From Wolfiporia cocos (lineage: Eukaryota; Basidiomycota; Agaricomycetes; Polyporales; Phaeolaceae), in the NCBI GenBank assembly GCA_029448655.1, contig JACCLO010000001.1:1116001-1180000 (forward strand): 64,000 bases of DNA. Reading direction: 5' to 3'. Below the pieces are notes generated by a model. That model saw only the letters and a program-made list of their open reading frames with translations, searched no databases and was not told the DNA's origin. The position numbers and the translations under genes are program-made. Below are positions 34,831 to 46,931 of this stretch, one piece after another. Each line of letters opens with the position of its first letter. Positions within the stretch are counted from its first letter, which is position 1.

Positions 34831-36457
34831 ATGGCTCGGCTACCAGTGGTCTACGAGCACATCATCACTTTCGACCGCGAGGTTCTTGCTATTTGGCGAT
34901 ATCGTGTGACAGGACCTACCATTCTCCTTCTCCTCAATCGATATATACTCTTGCTAACCGCTATCTCCAACGTGTTTGATATATTCACTTGGGCTTCCGA
35001 TCTGGTGAGCCATTGAATGTAGCAATGAGGAGGATTCTAACGATCTCGGCAGATATCGATGTTGCGTGTTTCACATCCTTATCTTGATTACATCTTTTTG
35101 ATCAGACATACAAATCCACTAGTTGCGAAGCACAAGTTGTACTGTCCAATGTTACATACGTCTTATCGATGGCAATTGCAGCAGGTAGGCCTTGTAATAT
35201 GCGCCGAGATGATTTTGTGTATGATATCTTACTCACAGGGTTTTCGGCACTCCGCGTCTACGCTGTTACGGGGCGAAATTGGTATTGGGCACTGTTGGCC
35301 TTATCGACGGGCCTTGTTCCTGCTGCAACCAACATGGTCTGTCCCTCTATCTCATGGTCCTCGTCTCAGTTCTCTGACTATCCAGATCATTTGATCCTCA
35401 GTATCAGTACATCACTGAATCTCAACCCTATGTGGGATACTTGTTCGGCATACCACAGTGCTTGCAATATGACCTTATGTCTAATAGCGTCTTCTGGAGG
35501 TAAGCAGTACATTTACGGATAGAGAGCTGAGCTTATGATGTTTTCAGATGTATGTCAATAAACAAAGGGTTAGGAAAGGCTCACGGTTCTAACTTCATCT
35601 TGCAGTCCTCATTGCAACGCGTATCTGCGCCATAGTCTCAGATTTGGTTGTGATTGTTGCCACATGGATGTATGCACGCCCTTGGGCAAGCCATGTATCC
35701 GACACCCACATAAAGACACCTTTGATGCTTGTGATTGTCAGAGACGGTGAGACGATCGATTATGATTCACTGAACTTCCGTTTAACCATGACTACTACAG
35801 GTACCGGATACTTCATGTACGCTTCTATATACACTAAGCAGCGCCTTAAAATGATCATGCGCATATAGAGTTCTCTTGATATTGAATATTGCTCAAATGG
35901 CGACGGAGCAAGTCTCATTTTATGCGTCCGGGGATGTAGGTATCTCTATTTAATCATTGGAACACTTGGCCTGATGGCCATCCAGATATATGTGGACTAT
36001 ATCACGCAGTTCCTACCGGCGTAAGAGCAGTGGCAGGCTATGCAATTTTCGCACTTCTGAATTTTAATAGCATCGCGTCGATTCTGATCTCGAAGTTCAT
36101 ATTCAATTTGCGCCTACATGTTGATGAAGGGAATAACACAAGGTCCAATGACCCATCGTTCGTGATCGGAAGTACGCGGTCCAGAAGAAGCATAGAGTTC
36201 GGCAGCAGGTTAATTGGAAACATGGGAGCTCCTCTTGACCATAGCAGTTCCGATAGCCTATTGTTCGATGATGGTGATGAACCCCACGAGGAAATTGGCT
36301 GCAATGAGGAGCTTGTGAGTGCCCTTACATGTCAAATATTATGTTTATGTGACTTTATTATCAGGCAGTAGAACAAATACATCACTTTCTGGGCCATCAG
36401 CAAGACCGAGAGGCGGGATCAGATGCCGAGAATGTAGGCATCGCTACGACACCTTGA
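34831..36457 (+). CDS. DUF6533-type multi-pass membrane protein, paralogue B
   Basis: Recognisable exons are 34831-35004 (YEHIITFDREVLAIWRYRVT and the NRYILLLTAISNVF membrane segment), 35106-35184, 35239-35336 (GFSALRVYAVTGRNWYWALL), 35402-35499, one from about 35606 (VLIATRICAIVSDLVVIVATWM), then YFI-VLLILNIAQM and FLPA-IASILISKFIFNL joined by short introns. The tail ends EAGSDAENVGIATTP at 36457, the same as paralogue A. The first exons seen in paralogue C are absent; instead a GC-rich fragment resembling the hAT MITE ends precedes ATG 34831, so the 5' end may be truncated and the start is a guess. Role unknown; likely plasma-membrane or endomembrane. Confidence 0.6.
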
Positions 36458-38892
36458 GCCTGCAGATACGCGGGATATTGAGTTATATATACTTCGCAGC
36501 CAGTGTGAAGCTTTGCTACTGCATCTTGGAGGAGATCTTCTACTTTTATCGGCTTCTACTGGTAGTAGCATTTTATGAACTTACGCACTGTTTTCCCTCC
36601 TTTCTCTCTCTCTCAGGCTCACGCTACTCCTCCGTTCTCCTCCTCCAATGTAGCCTTACGAGCATGAAGTTATCGTATTGATCTATTTTCACATTGGAAC
36701 GCCCTGTAGCGCCTTTATGGGAAATCTGCTCAGAGGGTGCAGCAGTAAGTACCTGGCCATCGATATGAACATACAACATGCATGTCGGCTACCGTCAATA
36801 TATGTTAATGGATCGCAATCAATACTGCCAGTATGCAGACTATCTTGAGCGAGTCATGGGAACTACAGGTGTACAATGAATTGTGGGACGTGCGTAAACG
36901 TCTCGCTTCACCTGCTGATCTGACGAGCTTATTGTGCTACACGATTGGGGCCTGATGGGGGGAGGGGGGGGATTGGGGCTAAGAGCACTATCAATGCCCC
37001 TGCAGCCATGATGTGGCGTATCTAAGGCTTCGTCCATGCTACAGCCATGCCGGCCTCATGTTCGTATATTCATGCACCGAATGCACATACTGATGAAAGT
37101 GCTGCTCTTGTCATTCAGCCGCAGGAAGCTTGCATTAAAATGGCCTCTTCTTCGAATATAGATTACCAGTTAGTGCAATTAGCAGGAGATAGTACCTCAT
37201 TTTGTCTTTTCCCCGCTGCCGTCTGCCATTCCATCATCGCCCTCGCCCTTCCTGCCCTACTTTTTCACATCCTCCCATGTAGCTGGCAGTGGCCCAGTCT
37301 CTTGCTTGGGTGGGATGGGGAACCAAGCGGGGAGAGGGCAGCGAGAAGAAGAGAGAGCATAAGGGAGAAAGAGATGGCCAGCGTACTTGCCCGACGCTCC
37401 ATCTCGCCGCGCTTGTCCATCTTGTAGATCCCTCAACGATCCGTTTGCGTCGCAGCCCACCCCGTGTTGCGCCACGAGGTGCGTCGTCCGCGACATAGAT
37501 GTTTATACTCCTTATGAATGTGCTTCTTGTGCAAGGCCCAGTATCTCGATATCGTTGCAGTGACACTGCTCCCGTCGGGTATGTGCGTGTGTATCAGAAT
37601 GGTTTATCTTGAGGAGAGAAGTCAGGAGACAAGCTCAGCACCTGTCGCTACTCCAACTTCCGGTTCTATCCAGGGGCAGCATGGGACACTGAGGGCTTAC
37701 TTCTGCGTCAGATATTCAATCACCTCTGCAGCAGGAAAAGTTGCAAGCGAGGACATCCCGTCAGCACAGGGTGTCTTAGACTATAGGAGAGACTGCAGAA
37801 ATGTTTGACGCAGGTGGAAGCTCATATATACTTTCCGGTGTTGTAGTGTGTTGATTGCCAGAAAGGTTGTTACGGCCTCCTCATGCGGTCCATTCGTGTT
37901 CCACATGTTAGTGCAAACCAACTGCAGTGAGGCTGCGATGTCATAACTATAGTTTTCGAAACAGTCCATTGAGTGGGTCACAATAATGTATAGGATCGGA
38001 GCAGATGCGTGTGTAGGGGGGCAGAAAGATATCAGTGATACATATAGCACGGTGAGGCTCATGTGCGGAACATGAACTGTGTGCATAGCGATGCGGATTG
38101 GACTGGACCAATCTTACGCTATGTCACTGCAAAGCCTCTGTAATTCTATACCCACATCATATAGCACGCCATCCGTGCGTGGTTGATCATCATTGATATG
38201 TATATAGGATAGATTGCCGCTTGATCTTTTGAACTGCGCAGCAACTTGATGCAGTGTTTGGTCCGACGTGATCGCTGTATTACGCGGCCATGAGGTGTAT
38301 GGGATTACTGCTCTCCGATGACAGTTCATATATAAGAGTCAGTGGAGGTGAAACAGATCCCGTTCTATATTTCACACACTATGAGCCGCTCTGTGATGGA
38401 GGAATCCAAGCGCACATCAGGTTATGCGCTGATAAGCGTCATGATTAGCCAATTGTAGGCTCATATCCTCAGTTATACGAGTGTAATCTCACTGATATAT
38501 ACCTAGCTTGCACGATCTATCTTTGGGTCAAGTTATTTTCTATCTCAGGGTGTACCCTGGAGACCATTGCTCTATCAAATCGACCGTATGTATTCTAACC
38601 CGGAGCCTGTGCACTCTTAACATGAGCATACAATTATAGGTTATGTTCCTTATGTAAGGATATAGTGGTCTGCTCAAATCAACTAGATCTATTAACTGCA
38701 CTCTGGGTCCATTGCAACCCCTGTAGACTACTTGAGGCTGTTCAATACATCATGGGAATATACGTAAGACATAGAAACCCTAAAAGGATCATAAGATGTA
38801 ATCCTGCACTGTAGGAATGCCTCACCGGATTCGTATTCAATCACGGGGATATCCTCGGACCAACAACCATCAGAGAGTGAGTTGCCGCATTG
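36458..38892. other. Region downstream of paralogue B, no supported gene
   Basis: The first 370 bases are the inverted counterpart of 31580-31970. At 37280-37500 a block similar to 61200-61400 occurs (ccgacgctccatctcgccgc / tcgacgctccatctcaccat), and 37708-37905 repeats 33716-33910. A TATA-like catatataag at about 38325 precedes an ATG at 38382, but that frame stops after about 25 codons. Confidence 0.4.
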
Positions 38893-38900
38893 CATGTATG

Positions 38901-39470
38901 TAGTGATGTGCACGGCCCAGCCGGCCTGAAAGCCATTTGAACTTACCATGAATGCAAGCCGGACCCTATACAACGGCTTGGGCCCGGCTCAGGCCCAGCT
39001 CGGGCTCAGGCCGCAGCTTATGGGTAATCAGGAAGAACTTCAGAATTATTAGTTTGTACAGTTCAAAATAGCAGCACAACATGTCCAGGATGCTTATATG
39101 TCTACTACTTGGTGTTATTTTGATCTACAACTGCTTTTACAGTTGCTTATAACATTGACAGAAAATTCAGATCCCAATCGCAACAGTAGTTATGAATTTC
39201 CACACCGTGTTAGTGGGTCACAAGCCATTGCAATGGTTGTTGAGATCATTTACGATGGAACTTCACAAAATCTCACACCAAAGGCCCATTTTCACTAATT
39301 ACAATGAAGCTACAGTTGCATGCCTAAGCCGCCCACTCAGGGATCGGCTCAGGGCCAACCCAAGATACAAACCAGGCCCTAAGCCGCCCCTCAGGGCCTG
39401 GCTCGGCTCGGCCTAAGTTGGTTTGGCCAGGCCTGGCTCAGAGCTTTGAGCTGGGCTTTGCACATCACTA
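38901..39470. mobile_element. hAT-type MITE, copy 3
   Basis: Termini TAGTGATGTGCACGG and CTTTGCACATCACTA with a perfect 8-bp duplication, catgtatg (38893-38900 and 39471-39478). At 570 bp it is the shortest of the four copies. The region 39479-40293 to its right is AT-rich with no gene seen. Confidence 0.9.
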
Positions 39471-40293
39471 CATGTATGGTTAACTTCAACTCATCCGAAA
39501 GGTGAAACAATCGACCCTTAGTCTTGGTGTTGTATGTGTGATGCACTAGATACCTGCTAATTCATATATTGACATTGCTTGCTCCAGGATCAAGTAATAA
39601 TATGAAAACTGGTTTGGCTCTATGTGGTCATCTGGATGACTTGGATTAAGGCTGTCATAATTGCTTTCATGTAAATTTTACCCCTTGCGGAGTTTGTAAT
39701 GCAATCAATTTTACTAGGTCAACTTGAGTATTTCACTAATGGGTAAACAATCAGCTCTATGGAATATTGGGGATCCTCAGAATGGTATTGAAACTGGTGG
39801 TAGACTCATTAATGGCAACATGTATATGTTGTGTGTGTGGCAGATTTTCTCCAATTTACTACTATTTACTACTATTTTCTAGCAATATATTATGACTTTC
39901 TACACCTATACAAAGGCTAAGTTCTACTTATCATGTAGTTATATTTACTGCCAACAGATGCTGTCTTATCTACAAGATTGTATTATCTTATCTACTTTGC
40001 TGAACCTCATAAAGCCTTCAAGAAGCTTCTATATGTTCTGATACCTATGTCATTGTCTAGACTTGGGCATACAGAGTAACTGCCCACATCAGCTTATTAC
40101 CACCAGTGGTCTGGTCTCTAGTCATGACTCAGACTGACTGATACATAGTGCACTTATTGCCATTCACCTGGCATTCTTGGCCACATATTCACATGATATA
40201 TAATATCTCATAGTATTATACATGCACAGGATGCCTTAGGACCTACTACAGTGTCAGGGGTCTATACTTTCATGTACATATACTGGGATAGCT

Positions 40294-41009
40294 TGTTACA
40301 GGTTGTATACCTGATCATATATTCAATGCACGAATATAAATCGTTCTTCTGTGTGTAGTCCAATGGATGAACACAAGGCAAATATATCTGTAATATGCCT
40401 TTGGGCCCTAAGTCATAGACTCTAGGAGTTGTTTGATATCCAATACGCATTGGAGGATATAATAGATTCAGGTGTGAGCCTTGTAGAATATAAGGCTTGC
40501 CTAAGTCCAAGGAGTCATTGGACACTTAGAGGACTGAGTCAGTTTGAGAGCTTGGCAAATACTGAGCGTAGTTTCCTACATTTGAGAATGAGTATAAGAC
40601 TTCTTGTTTATACAACAAGGTCAAGCTGGAGAGCCTCGATGCTGAGTACATCAGTTTATATACTACATTGAGTTTCAGGAGTCTCATCTATCCCAGATGT
40701 CACCGATACTATCTATGCTATAGTACAAAATGTTTGATAGGTATGCAGCAATGTATCTGAAACAATAGATAGTAATGATAATGGCAGTTGAATGCCATCT
40801 GCCAATCATCAAATGATAAATATGAAACGAGGACAGAGTTGGATTTGCCATAGACAAAACGTGCCCTATACACTAGTACAACTGGGGTTAGGCCCAGTGT
40901 GTCCACAAATAGCCAGGGGGTTGGTTGCACAACAAGTCCCTGTATTGTATTCCCTGCATCGTATTCACCCAATGGTGAGTTCTGCTAGTGTTCACAAAAA
41001 ACCATAACA
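40294..41009 (-). repeat. L2b LTR, 3' LTR of a Gypsy element
   Basis: In minus-strand sense it starts TGTTATGG at 41009 and ends ACCTGTAACA at 40294. A purine tract sits directly before its start, as expected for a 3' LTR. It is almost identical, in inverted orientation, to 43301-44025. No target duplication was found at its outer edge (tagct) because the element's other end is missing. Confidence 0.8.
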
Positions 41010-41025
41010 TCAGCTCCCCTCCAAG
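41010..41025 (-). other. Polypurine tract of the Gypsy element
   Basis: Read on the minus strand the bases just before the LTR are gcttggaggggagctga. A purine-rich run ending next to the LTR is the plus-strand primer of LTR retrotransposons and fixes the element's orientation. Confidence 0.6.
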
Positions 41026-41130
41026 CATTCATCATCCTCAATGAATTTCTAGGTCTTGCCTGCTCAGAGGGCCTCTGTGTCCTGTTTGTTATAGATGTCA
41101 CCGTTCCTGCTAAGGGATGGAGTCGTAGGG

Positions 41131-42061
41131 GTTCACCATATGAAGTGTTGGCAGCATTCATTCTGTCGATGGCCTGGTTTATTGAGTCCACAAACCCTGC
41201 AAATATAGTTGGGGCAGTCAAGGATCCAGTGGGTTGACGATCCGCACTGGCGACAGGGTTGTTCTGGTGAGGGCTGCGCTGGTACCTGTAAGGAAGGGAT
41301 ATCTCGGAGATATTTGTTGTGTTGATATTGCCAGTGGTGTGCTGCCCAATGTAAGTTTCTGGCTGCCCATGTGGGTAGGGAGGCGGTGTCTTGTTCGTGG
41401 TCCCTTGCACCTCGCTCAAACTCCTTGTGGGTAATACTCTGGACTGATGGAGATCGGTGAATAGGTGGCATGCTATTCGCTCTTCTGTGTCTCACTGGGG
41501 CAACCCAAGGGCTCTGTGTGTGTGGAGGTGGTTCATGTTGCCTGTTGCCTCCCATATGAGAAACACCTGTCTCTGGTTCTCTAACTCCTGTTTGTCAGGC
41601 TCTCTGAGTGTCGGTAGGCAGCAGAAATAATACTCAATTGCCTGCCATAAAATCAAATGGCTGTGCAGTTCGGCTTCATTCATCAGTGGTGAAAAAGCGG
41701 GTGGGTTGTGGGACATATTCAGGTCAGTCAGCAGTAGTGTGCTCGTGATCCTTGAAGTCATTGAGGGCTTGTTGTAGGTGTGTCATGGCCATGGCAGTCA
41801 GTCTGTCAATAAGTCTGTCAGTGAGTAGTCTGAGTTCCTCCCTTTGCATTCTGATCTGCCCCTCCATCCTGATGAGGTCCTCAGTGATGTTTGTATATGT
41901 GCTGTAGACATGTGTGAGATCCTGGGTGATGTCGAAGAGGGCCATCCACCCATCAGCTCGGCCAGCAAAGGGTCCCTTGACCCTATACCATAGGAGGACA
42001 TGTCAGATCTGTAGGTTTTGCGGCGAGTATTGTCTCGGCGGCATACCTCTTGGTCTGCCAT
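41131..42061 (-). pseudogene. Gypsy 3' accessory ORF with two zinc knuckles
   Basis: Between the chromodomain and the 3' LTR lies a separate coding remnant starting MADQEVCRRDNTRRKTYR at 42061. It contains a probable coiled-coil block (YTNITEDLIRMEGQIRMQRE) and ends with two tandem CCHC knuckles, CRQCGSSTHWILDC (C-x2-C-x4-H-x4-C) and CRVCGLNKPGHRQNEC (C-x2-C-x6-H-x4-C). Frame changes near 41945 and 41600 break it. The position is where some elements carry an env-like or extra ORF, but the content is Gag-like and nucleic-acid binding. Function is not known. Confidence 0.6.
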
Positions 42062-42115
42062 GTCGCTCCTTTTGGTCTGCGGGGGTCATGACACAGCGGG
42101 GGAGCTGGTGGTGAG

Positions 42116-43300
42116 TCATTGACATATTATTACTGTTCGAGTTTCTTGTGCCAGGGTTGTCCTAACTCTGGTGCAGTGGTAGTCTTTTATCATGTCCTGA
42201 GAGTGTTCTAAATTTGCCTCATCTTCCCATGAATTGTCCACTGTTGCATACCCCTTCCACTTGATGAGATATCGATGTCTTTTTCCTCTCCATCTGCCAG
42301 TGGTGATAGCTTCTACTTCATATTCTTCTTGTTCCTTGATAATATCAGGTGGCGGCCTTGTTTAATTAGGTCTGTGCACCCTGGCCTCATTGAACGGTTT
42401 CAATAGTGCGGCATGGAAAATGGGGTGTATCTAGTGATGTGCAAAGCACAGCTTGGCTCAAAGCCCGGGGCTTGGGCTCAGTGGAATGTCAAGCTGGGCC
42501 CTCCTTGACGGCTCAGGCCGGCTTGGGCCCGGCTCAGGCTCAGGCCGGGGCTTATGGGTAATCATGTAGGACCTCGAAATTATTGGCTTGTGCAGCTCAA
42601 ATGGCAGCACAACATATTCAGAATGCTTATATGTCTACTATTTGTTGTTATTCTGATCTACAAGTGTTTTTACAGCTGCTTATGATGTTGACCGAAAATT
42701 TAGATCTCGATCACAACCCCGATCGCAACAGTAGTCACAACGTTCCGCACCATGTTAGCAGATCACAAGTCATTGTAATGGTCGTTGAGATCATATAAGG
42801 TGAATTGATGCAAAATCTTAAACCAAAGGGCCCATTTTCGCTAATTCTAACAACACCACAGCTGCGCACCTAAAGCTGCCGGCTCAGGGCTCGGCTATGG
42901 CCGGCTCACGATCCAAGCTGGGCCCTGAGCCATCTTAAGCCGCCCCCTCAGGCTCGGCTCGGCCCGGCTTAAGTCGGCTCGGCCAGGCCCGGCTCATGGC
43001 TTTGAGCCGTGCCTTGCACATCACTAGGTGTATCTTCCATGTCATGGGCAACTGTAATCAATACATAGTTTTTCCCATCTTTCTGTGATTATAAAGGGTC
43101 CTTCGCATTTGGGGGCTAGTTTGTGCGATTCATAGGGTATTGTTAAGTTCTTGGCATCAAGCTACACTTTGTCACCTTTCTCAAGCTTTGGCAGTTCTCT
43201 GATAAATCGTCCTGCCATCTTTTTCTGGGCTAGTTTGTGGGAGATGATTGCCTTGTTTTGTGCTTCTTTGATTTGCTTTATTCTGTTGGTGGCTGCTGGG
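42116..43300 (-). pseudogene. Gypsy integrase C terminus with chromodomain
   Basis: The minus strand reads KLAQKKMAGRFIRELPKLEK, then LDAKNLTIPYESHKLAPK and GPFIITERW, the GPY/F-type C-terminal integrase module of chromoviruses, then IFHAALLKPFNEARVHRPN and a chromodomain (RYLIKWKGYATVDNSWEDE), ending at 42116. A stop replaces the usual Trp in the DKVWLDAK motif, and other stops follow. An hAT MITE (42432-43026) splits WKIHPIFHA, which rejoins on its removal. The reverse transcriptase, RNase H and integrase core are missing, cut off at 43300 by an inverted LTR. Confidence 0.8.
42432..43026. mobile_element. hAT-type MITE, copy 4
   Basis: Same termini as the other copies with a perfect 8-bp duplication, ggtgtatc (42424-42431 and 43027-43034). 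It interrupts the Gypsy integrase, so it is younger than that insertion. Confidence 0.9.
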
Positions 43301-44025
43301 TGTTACGGTTATTTCGATTTTTTGTGAACACTAGCAGAACTCACCATTGGGTGAATACGATGCAGGGAATACAATACAGGGACTTGTTGTGCAACCAACC
43401 CCCTGGCTATTTGTGGACACACTGGGCCTAACCCCAGTTGTACTAGTGTATAGGGCACGTTTTGTCTATGGCAAATCCAACTCTGTCCTCGTTTCATATT
43501 TATCATTTGATGATTGGCAGATGGCATTCAACTGCCATTATCATTACTATCTATTGTTTCAGATACATTGCTGCATACCTATCAAACATTTTGTACTATA
43601 GCATAGATAGTATCGGTGACATCTGGGATAGATGAGACTCCTGAAACTCAATGTAGTATATAAACTGATGTACTCAGCATCGAGGCTCTCCAGCTTGACC
43701 TTGTTGTATAAACAAGAAGTCTTATACTCATTCTCAAATGTAGGAAACTACGCTCAGTATTTGCCAAGCTCTCAAACTGACTCAGTCCTCTAAGTGTCCA
43801 ATGACTCCTTGGACTTAGGCAAGCCTTATATTCTACAAGGCTCACACCTGAATCTATTATATCCTCCAATGCGTATTGGATATCAAACAACTCCTAGAGT
43901 CTATGACTTAGGGCCCAAAGGCATATTACAGATATATTTGCCTTGTGTTCATCCATTGGACTACACACAGAAGAATGATTCACACCTATGCATTGAATAT
44001 ATGATCAGGTATATGACCCATAACA
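43301..44025 (+). repeat. L2b LTR, inverted relative to the Gypsy 3' LTR
   Basis: The 725-bp LTR starts TGTTACGG at 43301 and ends CCATAACA at 44025. Over most of its length it is identical to the reverse complement of 40294-41009; differences are an extra ttatttcga-like block near its start and some changes near its end. Flanks ctggg and gtttg do not match, so it is not a simple insertion. Confidence 0.8.
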
Positions 44026-44089
44026 GTTTGAGAACCCCCCCAAAATATAATCAGTACATAATCAAAAATGATAAGACTTTCACTCACCT

Positions 44090-44709
44090 TGACACAGACG
44101 TACTGTCTGTGTGACCGGCCTACAAGGATGGGGGGCCTACAACGCCCACAGTGCACAAGCGTGCCCAGCAGCGGTGAACGTCGCACATAAACCGATGCCC
44201 AGGTGGGACTACTGAAAGTAGTCCACTGGGAGCACTAAGAGTGCTCTGTGTGGGTACGGCTACCACTAAGTCGACATGACAGACTAGCAAGAGTGAGAGA
44301 GAGAGAGGCCGGGGCCATTGCACGCCAGCATCACGCAGAACAGTAAGAAAGAGGGCAGAGCCCTATTGCCGAGAATCTTAGACTTGAGGCATAAGGCCCC
44401 AAGTTGTCGTACTTATATACATGGATAGCTGGCCTGTAATGGCTGCCCTAAAGTTGTGGCCTGTGCACTGTAACTAAGAGGACACATGACTGTAGCTACC
44501 GTGATGTAACATGTACATACTGTGACCATAACGTGCAGTACCTGAGACGCGCGCTACCCTACAGCGCTAATCTAATGGGTCAGGTGGTCTGATAAGATAA
44601 CATGGACGGACGAGAGGAAATCGTATGCTAAGACTTAGCCCCACACCTAGGGGCATTTCCACAATACGATAAGGGATGTCGAGAACCCCCCACAGGGAAT
44701 TCTGTGACA
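44090..44709 (-). repeat. Solo LTR, L1 family
   Basis: The 620-bp LTR starts TGACACAGACGTACTG and ends AATTCTGTGACA with a perfect cacct duplication (44085-44089 and 44710-44714). Its first 25 bases form a 9-of-10-bp hairpin. It is the inverted relative of 56645-57226, sharing gcgcgctaccctacagcgct and other blocks. Confidence 0.9.
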
Positions 44710-45841
44710 CACCTTTGACTGGGAAGTCTGCAAGCTCCTCCTCAGTGTACTGAGTGGTGTCATTGATAATGAATTTCTTGGTGTTGGGGTTGTAGACAAC
44801 AAGTTTGAGCTTCTCCAATTTGGGTGCTTGGCTGACGAGACTGTTGAACTTCTTCTGAAACTTACGTGCCAGCTTTAATGACCTTGCCCCTTTCATGGAC
44901 TCATACTCTCCCTTGCTGTTCAGCTCCTTGGGCACCAAGTTGCAGGTGAGGCTGTTGCTTGAGCACCTCTTGCACCTTGTCTGAATTGTGACGTTGATAG
45001 TGCAGACAGTTGCAATATGTCTACAGTTGGAACATGTTAGTGCCTGACAAAAAGGAGGTCAGCGCTATGTCTGCAAACAAATTAAAAGCTCATGGAGTGA
45101 AGCAGATGATCCAATGGCTTGGGCCTCAGTTTAGTTGCTTTGACTTGAGCACCCTTTGATGCCTTCCACCCCTTGGTTGGTTTGAATGGCCTTTGCGAGA
45201 GGGGGGAGGGCTGGCCAAGTTTGAGCTTGGCAATGGTCGCACAGTTGCTGATGACTTTCTGCCAGTCCGCCTGACTTTTGACAGCCTTTTTTCGGCAGAT
45301 TTTGACCGTGTGCAAGTCATGACACCGGTCGTCATGGTGGCACTGCGATATTTGGAATGACCCTTGCAATGTTCAGCATGACCCTCACAACCTTCATTGC
45401 TACTTTCACTACCCTCGCAATTCATCTCACAACCTGTCTCATGACCTGTCTTGCGACTCATGCATCCCTTACGACCCTTGCTCCTTCCTCGACTTTCATC
45501 CTCCTCCTCAATTACTTCCCCCTCTCCCTGACTGTTCTCCTCCTCCTCACTGTCTTCTGAATCTGTGCTGTCCTTCTCAAAATCCTCATGGGGCCTTTTC
45601 TTTTGGGTGTGTGGGGCAGTTGGCCTGCCCTCATTAGACAGGTTTGATTCTCCTGTAAGTATACTCAATAAATGTAGACTTGGAAAGGATTTGGATGAGT
45701 ATGTACCTGTGACCCACCACTGGTTGGGTCCTAGGTCCTCCACCACTGGGAGGGGTTTGGTGTCATCCACTATTGGAGCGATTTTGGGGTGAGTCCTAAT
45801 CCTCTGATCCATTTCCTCAACATGAATGGAGTTGAACTCTT

Positions 45842-46931
45842 TGACACAGACTTATCTGTGGGACTCACCATCTACCCATAGTGGGGAGGGATAGTAAGAA
45901 GACCAGTCAAGCACAGCAGATAGTGAGAGACTTCTATGGTGAACACCAAGAAGAATAGAACTAAGGTAAAGAGCGTCAAGCTCCTACATATATACATGTG
46001 TTGAATAGGTCATGTGCTACTGTATAGTACATACCTAAGAATGATTGTGTGGCTTGGTTGCCATGAGGCGACCAAGGTACATGTGCTACTCTACAAAGGC
46101 CATGATCCGCCAGTAATGGCAGGACCAATGGTAAAAGACATAGCGTGTGGTTCCACCATGAGGCAGACATGAACATGTGGGCGCAGCCCGGGTATAGACA
46201 AGGCCGGTAAGCTGGTACCTTGAGGGATCTCTGCTATTGGCCAGAGATACGTGCTGACAAAGGCGAGATGCCAAGTCAGATATGCCATTGGCTACCCCTA
46301 GTCTCATTACTAATGATGGTAGCTAGGGCGTGATGTCATTGACCGGACCGGATGGTAATCGGTCATGACGGAGCGGTCTAGGACCGGGGATTGGACTTTG
46401 CTGGAAGGCTAGAAGCCTGGGACTCTGCAAATGCCAGAGCCCGTTGGTAACCAGTGTAAGCCGGACCAGTAGCATTAATAGCGTGAAGCTATTATTATGC
46501 CATGGCACCATTCTGTTGTAAGGATGGCGCGACGTATGACATCATTTTCTGATAGAACAATGATGTAACGGTCTAGCTTGTAAGGCTGGACCGGTTGACG
46601 TAGCGATGACGTAGCTAAGTCTGGACTATGATGCAATACCGTAGCTAGGATAGCTGATGGTGACATTGCCGTGATGTCATTAGTCTGGGCTGGAGCCATG
46701 ATGGCTGTAGCTATGACATTGAGATGACATGGAAGTCCTGACTAGCGTGTTATGCATAGTCGTAGGAGCTTAGTAGCGTGTCATTACATTATGTAAGCTA
46801 TAAGGCCATGTTAGGACCTTATCGTATGGCAATATGGGATAGGTCCCGGATAACTTGTAGGTAGACGTATAAATCCCAGGTAAAATGCTAAAAATAGCGG
46901 AAAAATGCTTGTCCCAGATAAATCTGTGACA
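45842..46931 (-). repeat. Long solo LTR, L1 family (1090 bp)
   Basis: It starts TGACACAGACTTATCTGTG and ends AATCTGTGACA with a perfect ctctt duplication (45837-45841 and 46932-46936). It is the longest L1 copy here. Removing it with one duplication rejoins the reading frame of the unknown gene. Internal frames are not coding. Confidence 0.85.

Noticed and set aside
40289..41014. Target-site duplication around the left Gypsy LTR
   Set aside because: Flanks tagct and tcagc do not match, as expected when one side is the element interior.
42583..42798. 71-residue open frame shared with 30803-31018
   Set aside because: It is the AT-rich core of the hAT MITE; conservation follows from recent copying and other copies break it.
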